A stretch of DNA of 5,417 bases from a bacterium (lineage in GTDB: Bacteria; Muiribacteriota; Ozemobacteria; Ozemobacterales; Ozemobacteraceae), in the NCBI GenBank assembly GCA_016192885.1, contig JACPTH010000027.1, positions 1 to 5,417 of the forward strand, read 5' to 3'. How positions within the stretch are numbered: the first letter of the stretch is position 1; every line of letters starts with the position of its first letter. The notes under the pieces are model-generated. The model was not told where the DNA came from. It searched no databases and worked only from the letters and a program-made list of their open reading frames with translations. A program made the position numbers and the translations under genes. Below, in pieces: positions 1 to 5,417 of the stretch.

Positions 1-2003
1 TAGTTTCCCGAGGAAAAGCATTCACTTTCGCTCATTGGGAAGGAGCGGTCATTGAGCGCAATCGTTCAAATTTACGAACCCGCTTGGTTAGATGGCTTCC
101 GGATGGAATTCGATTGGTTGCAATTGGCGATGACGGAAATGAGGAAGCCATCGTGGTTATCCACGGTAACGGCTTCGAAGAAAGAATTGAGCATTTGGAT
201 ATCGGCCGTCCGGTCGAGCTTGTACCGTCCCCGAAGGATGATTTAATTGTACTTTCTAATCACCGCTTCGAGCTAATTTTAATCGATCTAAAACGGAAAA
301 AGGCTTCAATCATCGACAAGCATCCATACGAGCCGACTTTTGGAGCGGTATTTTCACCCGACGGATGTTGGGTTGCCTATCATCTCGTGAAATCACCGCA
401 CACATCCGTTATTAAATTGCTTGAGGTTTCTTCCCGAAAAACTCGCGAAATTACCGGGGGAGAATTTCGAGATCATTCTCCCGCGTTCGACCCGGATGGG
501 AAGTATCTTTTTTTCCTTTCTCATCGCGATTTTGATCCGGTGTACGATACCCAATTATTTGACCTTTCCTTCCCTCGCAGCATGCGCCCATGTTTGGTTA
601 CTTTGCGAAAAGATGTTCCATCTCCCTTCGTTCCCCTGCCGCGCCCCCCCGGAGGAAAAACCGGCGAAAACCACGCTGAAAATTCAGCCCGCAAAAAAAG
701 CGAGAAGCCTAAACCAATAGTTATCGACTTCGATAGAATTCAAGACAGAGTTCTTGCGTTTCCGGTATCGGATGGTTGCTATGGGAAAATTTCAGGATTG
801 CCGGGAGGAAAAGTAGTTTGGTCTTCATTCCCGATTGAGGGCTCTCTGAAAAAAAATTGGTTCGACGTTGAAACGGATGGAAAAGGAAACCTGGAAAAAT
901 ATGACTTTGAGGAACTTCGCCGGGAAACGCTTTTTTCAGGTATTTCCACATTTTCCCTTAGCCAAGACTCAAAAACTATGTTGGTGCGATACGGAAATAA
1001 ATTGCGGGTCCTAAAGGCGGGCGAAAAACCGGATGAAAAGTTTGAAAAAGAGCCTCCGAATCGGAAAAACGGTTGGCTTGATCTTTCGCGGTTAAGCGTT
1101 GAGGTGGATCCGGCCGGCGAGTGGCGCCAGATTTTTAGGCAAGCCTGGCGTTTACAACGCGATAATTTTTGGACCCATAATTTATCAGGTGTCGATTGGG
1201 AGCTAGTTTTCAAGAGATATTACCCGTTTCTGGAAAAAATTGCGTCCCGATCGGAACTTTCAGACCTTATTTGGGAAATGCAAGGCGAGCTTGGAACCTC
1301 GCACGCATACGAAATCGGCGGTGATTATCGTTCGGAACCTAATTTTTCCCAAGGGTTCCTTGGAGCCGACTTGAGTTTCGACCCTAAGAAAAAAAAATGG
1401 AATATTGCCCACATTGTTCGCGGCGACGGCTGGGAAGAAGGTCGCGACTCCCCTTTAAACGCTCCGGGTTTGCAAATTTCGGAAGGAACATTGTTGGTCT
1501 CCGTGAATGGAATCCCTTTAAATCAGCGGAATTCCCCTTACGAATTGTTTATGAATCGGGCGAATCGGGAAGTCAACCTCGAAATTATTAACCCGGGAAA
1601 GAAAGCGACCCGTTCCGTGGTGGTAAAGCTTCTTTCGGACGAGACAAAAGCGAGATATCGAGAATGGGTTAGAAAAAATAGGGAAAAGGTACATTCCCTT
1701 TCAAAAGGGCGGGTAGGTTATGTGCATATTCCGGATATGGGGGCAATCGGATATTCGGAATTCCACAGGGCATATTTGGCCGAAGTTGAGCACGAAGGGT
1801 TATTGATCGATGTCCGCTGCAATGGCGGGGGACATGTTTCCCAGCTTATTTTAGAAAAACTGGCGCGGAAAAGAGTGGGTTATTGCGTAAGCCGATGGAA
1901 CCCTCCTGAAGCTTATCCGACTGATTCTCCAAGAGGGCCTATTGTCGCCCTAACCGATGAACAGGCCGGTCGCTTGTTGGAAAGCGAACTTGGGGCGGGG
2001 TAA
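1..2003 (+). CDS. Tricorn-family S41 protease, 5' partial and prematurely terminated by a deletion/frameshift
   Basis: Tricorn proteases are large peptidases that degrade peptides delivered through beta-propeller domains. The frame is open from position 3, the left edge; the stretch before the TTG at 84 already reads like the family (RGKAFTFAHWEGAV near 12-50), so that TTG is not the start. Counting the codon at 3 as residue 1: propeller repeats (FSPDG, AFDPDGKYLFFLS) fill roughly the first 300 residues, then come the C1 helical domain, the GTSHAYE motif with Ser433-His434 (codons 1299-1304; Ser745-His746 in Thermoplasma tricorn), a PDZ domain (about 1353-1616), and the C2 core with DVRCNGGG (1809-1832). 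Family proteins run to about 1,000-1,100 residues, so some 300 N-terminal residues lie off the left edge. After TDEQAG (ending 1970) the family expects SDGD with the nucleophilic serine. Instead the frame runs through non-homologous residues to TAA at 2001-2003. Family assignment is secure; activity is unlikely as sequenced. Confidence 0.9.
   Translation, partial: VSRGKAFTFAHWEGAVIERNRSNLRTRLVRWLPDGIRLVAIGDDGNEEAIVVIHGNGFEERIEHLDIGRPVELVPSPKDDLIVLSNHRFELILIDLKRKKASIIDKHPYEPTFGAVFSPDGCWVAYHLVKSPHTSVIKLLEVSSRKTREITGGEFRDHSPAFDPDGKYLFFLSHRDFDPVYDTQLFDLSFPRSMRPCLVTLRKDVPSPFVPLPRPPGGKTGENHAENSARKKSEKPKPIVIDFDRIQDRVLAFPVSDGCYGKISGLPGGKVVWSSFPIEGSLKKNWFDVETDGKGNLEKYDFEELRRETLFSGISTFSLSQDSKTMLVRYGNKLRVLKAGEKPDEKFEKEPPNRKNGWLDLSRLSVEVDPAGEWRQIFRQAWRLQRDNFWTHNLSGVDWELVFKRYYPFLEKIASRSELSDLIWEMQGELGTSHAYEIGGDYRSEPNFSQGFLGADLSFDPKKKKWNIAHIVRGDGWEEGRDSPLNAPGLQISEGTLLVSVNGIPLNQRNSPYELFMNRANREVNLEIINPGKKATRSVVVKLLSDETKARYREWVRKNREKVHSLSKGRVGYVHIPDMGAIGYSEFHRAYLAEVEHEGLLIDVRCNGGGHVSQLILEKLARKRVGYCVSRWNPPEAYPTDSPRGPIVALTDEQAGRLLESELGAG
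1965..1976 (+). other. Junction of an inferred ~49-bp deletion removing the catalytic serine
   Basis: Upstream, frame 3 ends in family-like TDEQAG at 1970; downstream, frame 2 starts family-like LVGK at 1973. Only two bases (cg, 1971-1972) lie between them. Tricorn homologues carry about 17 residues here, beginning with SDGD, which holds the nucleophilic serine and the adjacent aspartate (Ser965-Asp966 in Thermoplasma tricorn). Replacing 51 nt with 2 nt gives a 49-nt loss, which matches the observed -1 frame change. The spacer length is recalled from family knowledge, not computed here. Confidence 0.75.
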
Positions 2004-2269
2004 TTGGAATCGGAGTTAAGCAATTTCTAATTGACGGTGGATTAACTACCCAACCTGAATATTCATTTTGGTTTTCCGATGTGGGGTGGGGAGTCGAAAA
2101 CTATGGAACCGACCCGGATATTGAAGTCGATAATCGACCCCAGGACTTCGCTTCAGGCCAAGACCCGCAATTGGAAAGGGCTTTGGAGGAAGTAATAAAG
2201 CTTTTGAAAAGAAACCCTCCTACTTTGCCGGATTTCTCGAAAAAACCCCACAAACCTCTTCCGTCATAA
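1970..2269 (+). pseudogene. Displaced C-terminal fragment of the same tricorn-like protease, in the -1 frame
   Basis: The reading frame resumes as LVGKRTWGGVIGIGV from 1973, through a TQPEYSFWF segment and GVENYGTDPDIEV, to TAA at 2267-2269. This is the conserved end of the C2 catalytic domain. It includes the glutamate of GVENYG (codon 2096-2098), which corresponds to Glu1023 of the Thermoplasma catalytic tetrad. The fragment has no start codon or ribosome binding site of its own at a sensible place; an ATG at 2081 falls inside the domain. It is best read as the tail of the upstream gene and not as a separate gene. The tail residues (NPPTLPDFSKKP) are also typical of the family end, so the natural stop is probably preserved. 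Confidence 0.88.
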
Positions 2270-2344
2270 ATCCGGGTAATCAAAGGAAATAGGAAAAAAT
2301 GATTGTGTGCTTTGCACGAATTCCTAACCACTCTCCAATCATTC

Positions 2345-2373
2345 TTCCTAATGTTAGGCAAAAGTGATAAAAT
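2345..2373 (+). promoter_or_regulatory. Weak candidate extended -10 promoter for the TPR-pseudopilin cluster
   Basis: TGATAAAAT at 2365-2373 fits an extended -10 element (TGn followed by a 5/6 match to TATAAT). The -35 position 17 nt upstream (TTCCTA, 2345-2350) matches poorly. Transcription would begin near 2380, upstream of the ATG candidates at 2396 and 2441. In AT-rich intergenic DNA such matches arise easily by chance. Confidence 0.25.
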
Positions 2374-2440
2374 TAATTGCTATAGAACACCTAAAATGGC
2401 AAATAAATCAGGTTTTTTGAAAGCGAGTAACCAAAATTCG

Positions 2441-3055
2441 ATGCGCTTTAATTTAAGGAAATGGTTTTTATCCTGGGCACTTTTGTTTGCGTCGATTTCC
2501 GCTTTTTTATGCCATGGTTGCGGTTGCGAGAAGAGATCCTCGAATTCCACCGGACCGACTGACGATAAGAGCCAAACAAACCTCTCAAGAGGAGTTGAAA
2601 AAGGTTCCGGCTCGAAGGAGACTCCGATTCTTGGTTACAATGCTTTCCCATGGCTTCTTTCAGGCAAAACTTCGGATGGAAGGCAAGTTTCTCAGGCATC
2701 CAAGAATACTGCCATGCTTCCAAATGAGGGATTCAATCAAAAATATTCTGATGCGCTTAAACTAATGGAAGACGAGAAATTGACCAATGCGGTGGAGTTG
2801 TTTGAGGATATTGTAAAATCCTATCCTGGTTCTGACGAGGCAAGTTTGGCTTCCTATCGAATAGCTCAGATTCATTTTAGAAACAAAGCCAATTCAGCCG
2901 CGCTTGCGGTTTATAAGGAAATAGTTGAAAAATACCCTCACTCGCCGGTTTCCGAAAATGCCAGAGCTGCGATCAAATATTTGGAAACATTTGAAAAACA
3001 CGAGAAAGCCTATATTTCTCCTGATGTTGAAGATAGAAAGCGTAGAGGAAGATGA
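2441..3055 (+). CDS. Predicted lipoprotein/exported protein with two TPR-like repeats (YbgF/BamD-like helical module)
   Basis: The 204-residue product from ATG 2441 begins with a basic segment (MRFNLRKWF) and a hydrophobic stretch (residues 8-23). These are followed by a cysteine cluster CHGCGC (Cys24, 27, 29), consistent with a lipoprotein-type export signal although the lipobox is not canonical. A low-complexity Ser/Gly/Lys linker (about 32-95) leads to two TPR-like helix pairs: residues 100-133 (ending IVKSYPGSDEA) and 137-170 (ending IVEKYPHSPVS). This is the AxxxYxxIVxxYPxS pattern of YbgF, BamD and similar periplasmic TPR proteins, which act as protein-binding scaffolds. The frame is open upstream to ATGs at 2396 and 2351 and a TTG at 2303, but only ATG 2441 puts the hydrophobic segment at the N-terminus; its ribosome binding site is weak. 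The stop overlaps the next start by 4 nt (ATGA), so it is probably translated together with the pseudopilin downstream. A direct role in pilus or secretion assembly is inferred from position only. Confidence 0.8.
   Translation: MRFNLRKWFLSWALLFASISAFLCHGCGCEKRSSNSTGPTDDKSQTNLSRGVEKGSGSKETPILGYNAFPWLLSGKTSDGRQVSQASKNTAMLPNEGFNQKYSDALKLMEDEKLTNAVELFEDIVKSYPGSDEASLASYRIAQIHFRNKANSAALAVYKEIVEKYPHSPVSENARAAIKYLETFEKHEKAYISPDVEDRKRRGR
3044..3054 (+). promoter_or_regulatory. Ribosome binding site and ATGA stop-start overlap
   Basis: AGAGGA at 3044-3049 lies just before ATG 3052. That ATG shares bases with the TGA stop (3053-3055) of the TPR gene. The spacing from the purine core is short (2-3 nt), so re-initiation by ribosomes finishing the upstream gene probably contributes. 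This supports translational coupling of the two products. Confidence 0.65.
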
Positions 3056-3522
3056 AAAATAAAAACGCTTTTTCAATGATCGAAATAATGGTGGCGGTAT
3101 TGATAATCGGGGTCGGGGTCGTTCCGGTAGTGACTCTGTTTCTTTCAAGTTCCAGGACCGTTGAAAAAGGAGGAGCTCTCTTAGAGGCAACCATAGCTTG
3201 TCAAAACATTCTTGACCGGGCGAAGAGTGATTCATTTCTTTGGGGGAACATTCCAATGGTTATTCCGTTCCCAAACCAAAAGTACCCGGAGTTTTCCCTT
3301 CCGGCTTTTTTCGCCAATAAATATAAGGCTTCCGGAACCCTCCAATTAGAATTGGCCAAAGGCCATACGATCCTTGGAACCGGAGCGAACGAACAAAACC
3401 TTGCCCAAATAACTGTTACAATAAACTGGATTGAAAATGAGCGTCCCCGATCTTGTAGACTTGTGACTTTTAAAGCCAATACCAACAGTTTTGACCTAAA
3501 AACCTCCAACAGATTTTACTAA
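3052..3522 (+). CDS. PilV/GspI-like minor pseudopilin
   Basis: The 156-residue product carries a class III prepilin signal: a short leader MKNKNA, then FSMIEIMVAVLIIGVGVVPV, with the processing site predicted between Ala6 and Phe7 and glutamate at mature position +5 (Glu11). The hydrophobic helix spans about residues 7-31 and would anchor the subunit in the inner membrane and pack it into the filament. The C-terminal part (LAQITVTINWIENERPR, then a beta strand) follows the ITVTVxW pattern of GspI/PilV globular domains, and the length is usual for that group. These subunits are processed by a prepilin peptidase and join a tip or priming complex with GspJ/PilW and GspK/PilX partners, whose likely genes follow directly. 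Unusually, the residue before the cleavage site is alanine instead of the near-invariant glycine. Pilus and T2SS versions cannot be told apart from this gene alone. Confidence 0.85.
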   Translation: MKNKNAFSMIEIMVAVLIIGVGVVPVVTLFLSSSRTVEKGGALLEATIACQNILDRAKSDSFLWGNIPMVIPFPNQKYPEFSLPAFFANKYKASGTLQLELAKGHTILGTGANEQNLAQITVTINWIENERPRSCRLVTFKANTNSFDLKTSNRFY

Positions 3523-3560
3523 ATTCAGCAAATTTACCAAAACCTCATTAAAATAGAAAG

Positions 3561-3579
3561 AGAGAGGGTGTTTTTATTG
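3561..3579 (+). promoter_or_regulatory. Ribosome binding site favouring a TTG start at 3577
   Basis: AGAGAGG at 3561-3567 directly abuts a GTG at 3568, leaving no spacer, but stands 9 nt before the in-frame TTG at 3577. The TTG is therefore the better start for the PilW-like gene. The choice only changes the leader peptide by three residues. Confidence 0.55.
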
Positions 3580-4218
3580 AATTACAACTGTTCGAGTGAA
3601 AGACCCGTAATTGTTCTAAAATCGCGAGGTTTTACTATCTTGGAGCTAATTATAGGCGCGGGAATTGCCGCACTGATTGGGCTTGTCCTTATGACCGTTT
3701 TTCGAAGTAACTTGATTAGTTGGAGATGGGGTCAAAAACATATGGAGTTTAATCAAAAGGTTCAACTTGCGATGAAGCAAGTTTTTACGGATATTAAAAA
3801 CGTAAATCCGGTTCTGAGCTTGGATGCGAACTACAATCTTTGGTTCGCAGGGGAAAAAGGGGGAGATTTACTCCCAAATTTAGTTAGAATAATCAACTCA
3901 GACAACGACCTTAATAATGGCGGTGAAGAACTTTTGCTAATCCAATCAGGCTTCTCCAACCCAGGGGAGATAACTTCAATTAAACTCATGCTCGAAAACG
4001 GGGCTTTAATCAGGGAAACAACCGACAAAAATGGAAATAGAAAGCGTGCCGTGGTTTCAAACAAAGTGAATGATTTGCATTTTTCGCGTAATTCCCTCGA
4101 TATCAACGAAGTTAGGGTTTCGATGATAATTACTGATGATAACAACCCTGATTTAAAAGAAAACCTTTCTTTCGCGGTTCATTTAGACACCGACTTAACG
4201 TGCGTTCTAATGCAATAA
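3577..4218 (+). CDS. PilW/GspJ-like minor pseudopilin
   Basis: From TTG 3577 the product is 213 residues. It has a leader of 18 residues ending KSRG, then FTILELIIGAGIAALIGLVL: a textbook G|F prepilin peptidase site with Thr at +2 and Glu at +5 (Glu23). One hydrophobic helix (about residues 19-43) is followed by an alpha segment (MKQVFTDIKN) and a beta-rich globular domain, including IKLMLENGALIRETTD and VSNKVNDLHFS, where PilW/GspJ proteins have a comparable 'v..v..l.f' strand. Size and position (second after the PilV/GspI-like gene) fit PilW or GspJ. The long leader is within the range seen for some prepilins but longer than the usual 6-8 residues. A 54-nt gap separates it from the preceding gene; the PilX-like gene follows within about 15 nt, consistent with one transcript. 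Confidence 0.83.
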   Translation: MNYNCSSERPVIVLKSRGFTILELIIGAGIAALIGLVLMTVFRSNLISWRWGQKHMEFNQKVQLAMKQVFTDIKNVNPVLSLDANYNLWFAGEKGGDLLPNLVRIINSDNDLNNGGEELLLIQSGFSNPGEITSIKLMLENGALIRETTDKNGNRKRAVVSNKVNDLHFSRNSLDINEVRVSMIITDDNNPDLKENLSFAVHLDTDLTCVLMQ

Positions 4219-4233
4219 ATAAATTTGAAAAAA

Positions 4234-4743
4234 ATGGAAGGGATTTTTAGAGACTTGCTATTCATTAACAAAAAAGGTTTTATCTCAATTGTCGCTTTCA
4301 TAATTCTCTTAATCCTTGGAATTTTTGGAATCGGCTATTGGAGCGCATCCAGATTGGCGACAGACATGATCGTTAAGGAGTCTCATCGAATCAAGGCAAG
4401 GAATCTTGCCCAAGCTGGGATTGAGAAAGTTTTGATTAATATTGTGAATCAGTATCGTCTAGGAAATACCGACATGACCTACCCTCCCGGAAAAGAAAAG
4501 GCTACCGCAAAGGAATATTCCGTTGATTATGGCGATGGCAAATATTGGGTTGAATCTGTTTCACCTTATTCGCCCCCTAAATCAGGGAAAACGTTACAAA
4601 ATTCTCCATATTTCAAAAACAAAATTCGTATAGGAACATACGATGTTTGGAACATAGTAGCAATGGGTGAAGTTCCTAACAGTAACACAACTGCGAGGGT
4701 CGAAACACTAGTTAAGGTGATAAAACTTACCACCCAATATTGA
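4234..4743 (+). CDS. PilX-like minor pseudopilin lacking Glu+5
   Basis: The product of 169 residues from ATG 4234 has a class III-type signal KKG|FISIVAFIILLILGIFGIGYW, with cleavage expected after Gly15. Mature position +5 is valine and not glutamate, a feature common in PilX and GspK, which are thought to cap the tip complex. The motif RNLAQAGIEKVL just after the hydrophobic helix matches the 'A..LAxAGIExAL' signature of the PilX/GspK N-terminal region. The length is close to PilX and much shorter than GspK (about 300 residues), because the extra GspK domain is absent. The start is uncertain: TTG 4225 adds three residues, and TTG 4255 gives a more typical 8-residue leader and sits 12 nt after GGAAGGG (4236-4242). 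Family call is good; subfamily is inferred from size, missing Glu+5 and gene order. Confidence 0.78.
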   Translation: MEGIFRDLLFINKKGFISIVAFIILLILGIFGIGYWSASRLATDMIVKESHRIKARNLAQAGIEKVLINIVNQYRLGNTDMTYPPGKEKATAKEYSVDYGDGKYWVESVSPYSPPKSGKTLQNSPYFKNKIRIGTYDVWNIVAMGEVPNSNTTARVETLVKVIKLTTQY

Positions 4744-4786
4744 CTATATCATTTTTTAGATAAATTTATCATATTTAGGAAGTAAT
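4740..4786 (+). promoter_or_regulatory. AT-rich gap with perfect 12-bp palindrome and ribosome binding site
   Basis: The 43-nt gap before the beta-propeller gene contains the perfect palindrome GATAAATTTATC (4759-4770), a -35-like TTGACT (4740-4745) without a good -10 at normal spacing, and AGGAAG (4777-4782) placed 4 nt before ATG 4787. The ribosome binding site is convincing. The palindrome could be an operator or simply AT-rich chance, and a promoter here is possible but not supported by a clear pair of boxes. Confidence 0.35.
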
Positions 4787-5417
4787 ATGAGAAATTTTGT
4801 GATATTTTTTAAAAAAAAGTTAATCCTTGTATTTCTGTTTTCTTTTTCCACCCTTTTTGCTCAAGCCCCAAATTTCCAGGGGTTTTCGTCAAAGGTTACC
4901 GGGGATATCTACGGACAGGTTAAGGTCATCAACGACATTGACGGAGACGGAAAAAAAGACATGGTTTTTGGCGCGACCGACGGCCAGATCCATATTTGGT
5001 CAAGCCGCGGAAAGGAAGTAATGGCGGGGTTGTGGCCGAAACATACCGGAGGCCCGGTAATGGCGGATGTTGCCGTAGCCGACCTTGACGGAGATAACGT
5101 AGAAGAGATAATTGCAGGTTCATACGATGGGGTCGTTTACGGATTAAATATTTGGGGAAAGGAACTTTGGACGGTTGATACTCGCGGAACAATTCAGTTA
5201 TCCGGCCCTGAAGTTTCCGATGTAGATTCCTCGGGAATTCTAAACGTTTTTGTCGGTTCCCACGCGGGTAAAGTTTCTAGAATTGATAATCAAGGTCGGT
5301 TAGTTTGGGAAGTTCCGGTAGGCACCAAGGTTTCCTCAAAAGTCGTAATCTCCGATATAGACGGCGATGGACGAGTGGTCAATAGTGCTATTGAACTCTC
5401 CGCCCTGGAATCCGAAC
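4787..5417 (+). CDS. Secreted FG-GAP/VCBS-repeat beta-propeller protein, 3' partial
   Basis: The frame from ATG 4787 stays open to the right edge (210 codons visible). A Sec signal peptide covers residues 1-25: a basic start including KKK (9-11), a hydrophobic core, and a likely cut after LFA. Four tandem blades follow at about 45-48 residue spacing, each with a calcium-loop motif: DIDGDGKKDMVFG (50-62), DLDGDNVEEIIAG (99-111), DVDSSGILNVFVG (145-157) and DIDGDG (190-195). Strand ends such as GQIHIW, GVVYGL and GKVSRI separate them. This is the FG-GAP/VCBS pattern of integrin-alpha-type propellers, used extracellularly for adhesion or binding. The gene begins 43 nt after three minor pseudopilin genes, the place usually held by pilY1, whose C-terminal domain is also a calcium-binding beta-propeller. 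A role as tip adhesin is inference. The last 15 codons no longer follow the repeat pattern. Confidence 0.87.
   Translation, partial: MRNFVIFFKKKLILVFLFSFSTLFAQAPNFQGFSSKVTGDIYGQVKVINDIDGDGKKDMVFGATDGQIHIWSSRGKEVMAGLWPKHTGGPVMADVAVADLDGDNVEEIIAGSYDGVVYGLNIWGKELWTVDTRGTIQLSGPEVSDVDSSGILNVFVGSHAGKVSRIDNQGRLVWEVPVGTKVSSKVVISDIDGDGRVVNSAIELSALESE

Noticed and set aside
779..1213. Reverse-strand open frame opposite the protease
   Set aside because: It is antisense to strongly conserved tricorn sequence and its translation is low-complexity Ser/Arg/Phe-rich, typical of a shadow frame.
1961..2003. Programmed -1 frameshifting joining the two protease frames
   Set aside because: No good slippery heptamer is present in the overlap. 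A fused product would still lack the catalytic serine segment, so a deletion explains the data better.
2307..2317. Small hairpin GTGC-TTT-GCAC as a terminator
   Set aside because: The stem is 4 bp and no U-tract follows.
2323..2358. Inverted repeat CCTAAC/GTTAGG in the gap after the protease
   Set aside because: The arms are only 6 bp with a 24-nt loop and no T-run follows, so it does not support a terminator.
2299..2367. A 22-codon small frame starting at ATG 2299 after AGGA
   Set aside because: It is short with no recognisable features, and it lies in AT-rich intergenic DNA where such frames are expected by chance.
2303..2440. A longer N-terminus for the TPR protein from TTG 2303, ATG 2351 or ATG 2396
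   Set aside because: The added residues are not signal-like and would bury the export signal internally. The extended -10 candidate at 2365-2373 also lies downstream of the TTG at 2303.
2894..3256. Reverse-strand open frames across the TPR and pseudopilin junction
   Set aside because: They overlap two well supported genes on the other strand and show no domain, signal or ribosome binding site.

Overview
This is a bacterial window of moderate, slightly AT-leaning composition. All recognisable genes lie on the + strand. TTG start codons, class III (prepilin) leaders, a lipoprotein-type signal and a Sec signal peptide point to a Gram-negative-type (diderm) bacterium. The sequence alone does not fix the phylum. 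No rRNA, tRNA, CRISPR array, IS element or convincing terminator was seen.

Region 1 (1-2269) is the C-terminal two thirds of a tricorn-family S41 protease. It enters from the left edge with its reading frame open, so the true start is outside the window. The family's catalytic Ser-His pair and its PDZ and C2 core are present. The frame then breaks at about 1970: roughly 17 codons expected there, including the nucleophilic serine of the AG-SDGD motif, are missing. The conserved C-terminus continues in the -1 frame to 2269. The gene is therefore either a pseudogene or damaged by an assembly error.

Region 2 (2270-2440) is a short intergenic gap with one weak extended -10 promoter candidate.

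Region 3 (2441-4743) is a compact cluster: a predicted TPR lipoprotein overlapping by 4 nt with a PilV/GspI-like pseudopilin, then a PilW/GspJ-like pseudopilin and a PilX-like pseudopilin. The order matches the minor-pilin (pilV-pilW-pilX) and T2SS (gspI-J-K) tip-complex genes.

Region 4 (4787 to the right edge) is the start of a secreted FG-GAP/VCBS beta-propeller protein with calcium-type DxDxDG loops. It sits where minor-pilin operons usually carry the pilus-tip adhesin pilY1. The most interesting hypothesis here is a pilus or pseudopilus tip complex in which an FG-GAP propeller takes the PilY1 role and a TPR lipoprotein serves as an accessory. No ATPase, secretin, platform protein or major pilin lies in the window, so whether the system is a pilus, a type II secretion system or something else stays open.
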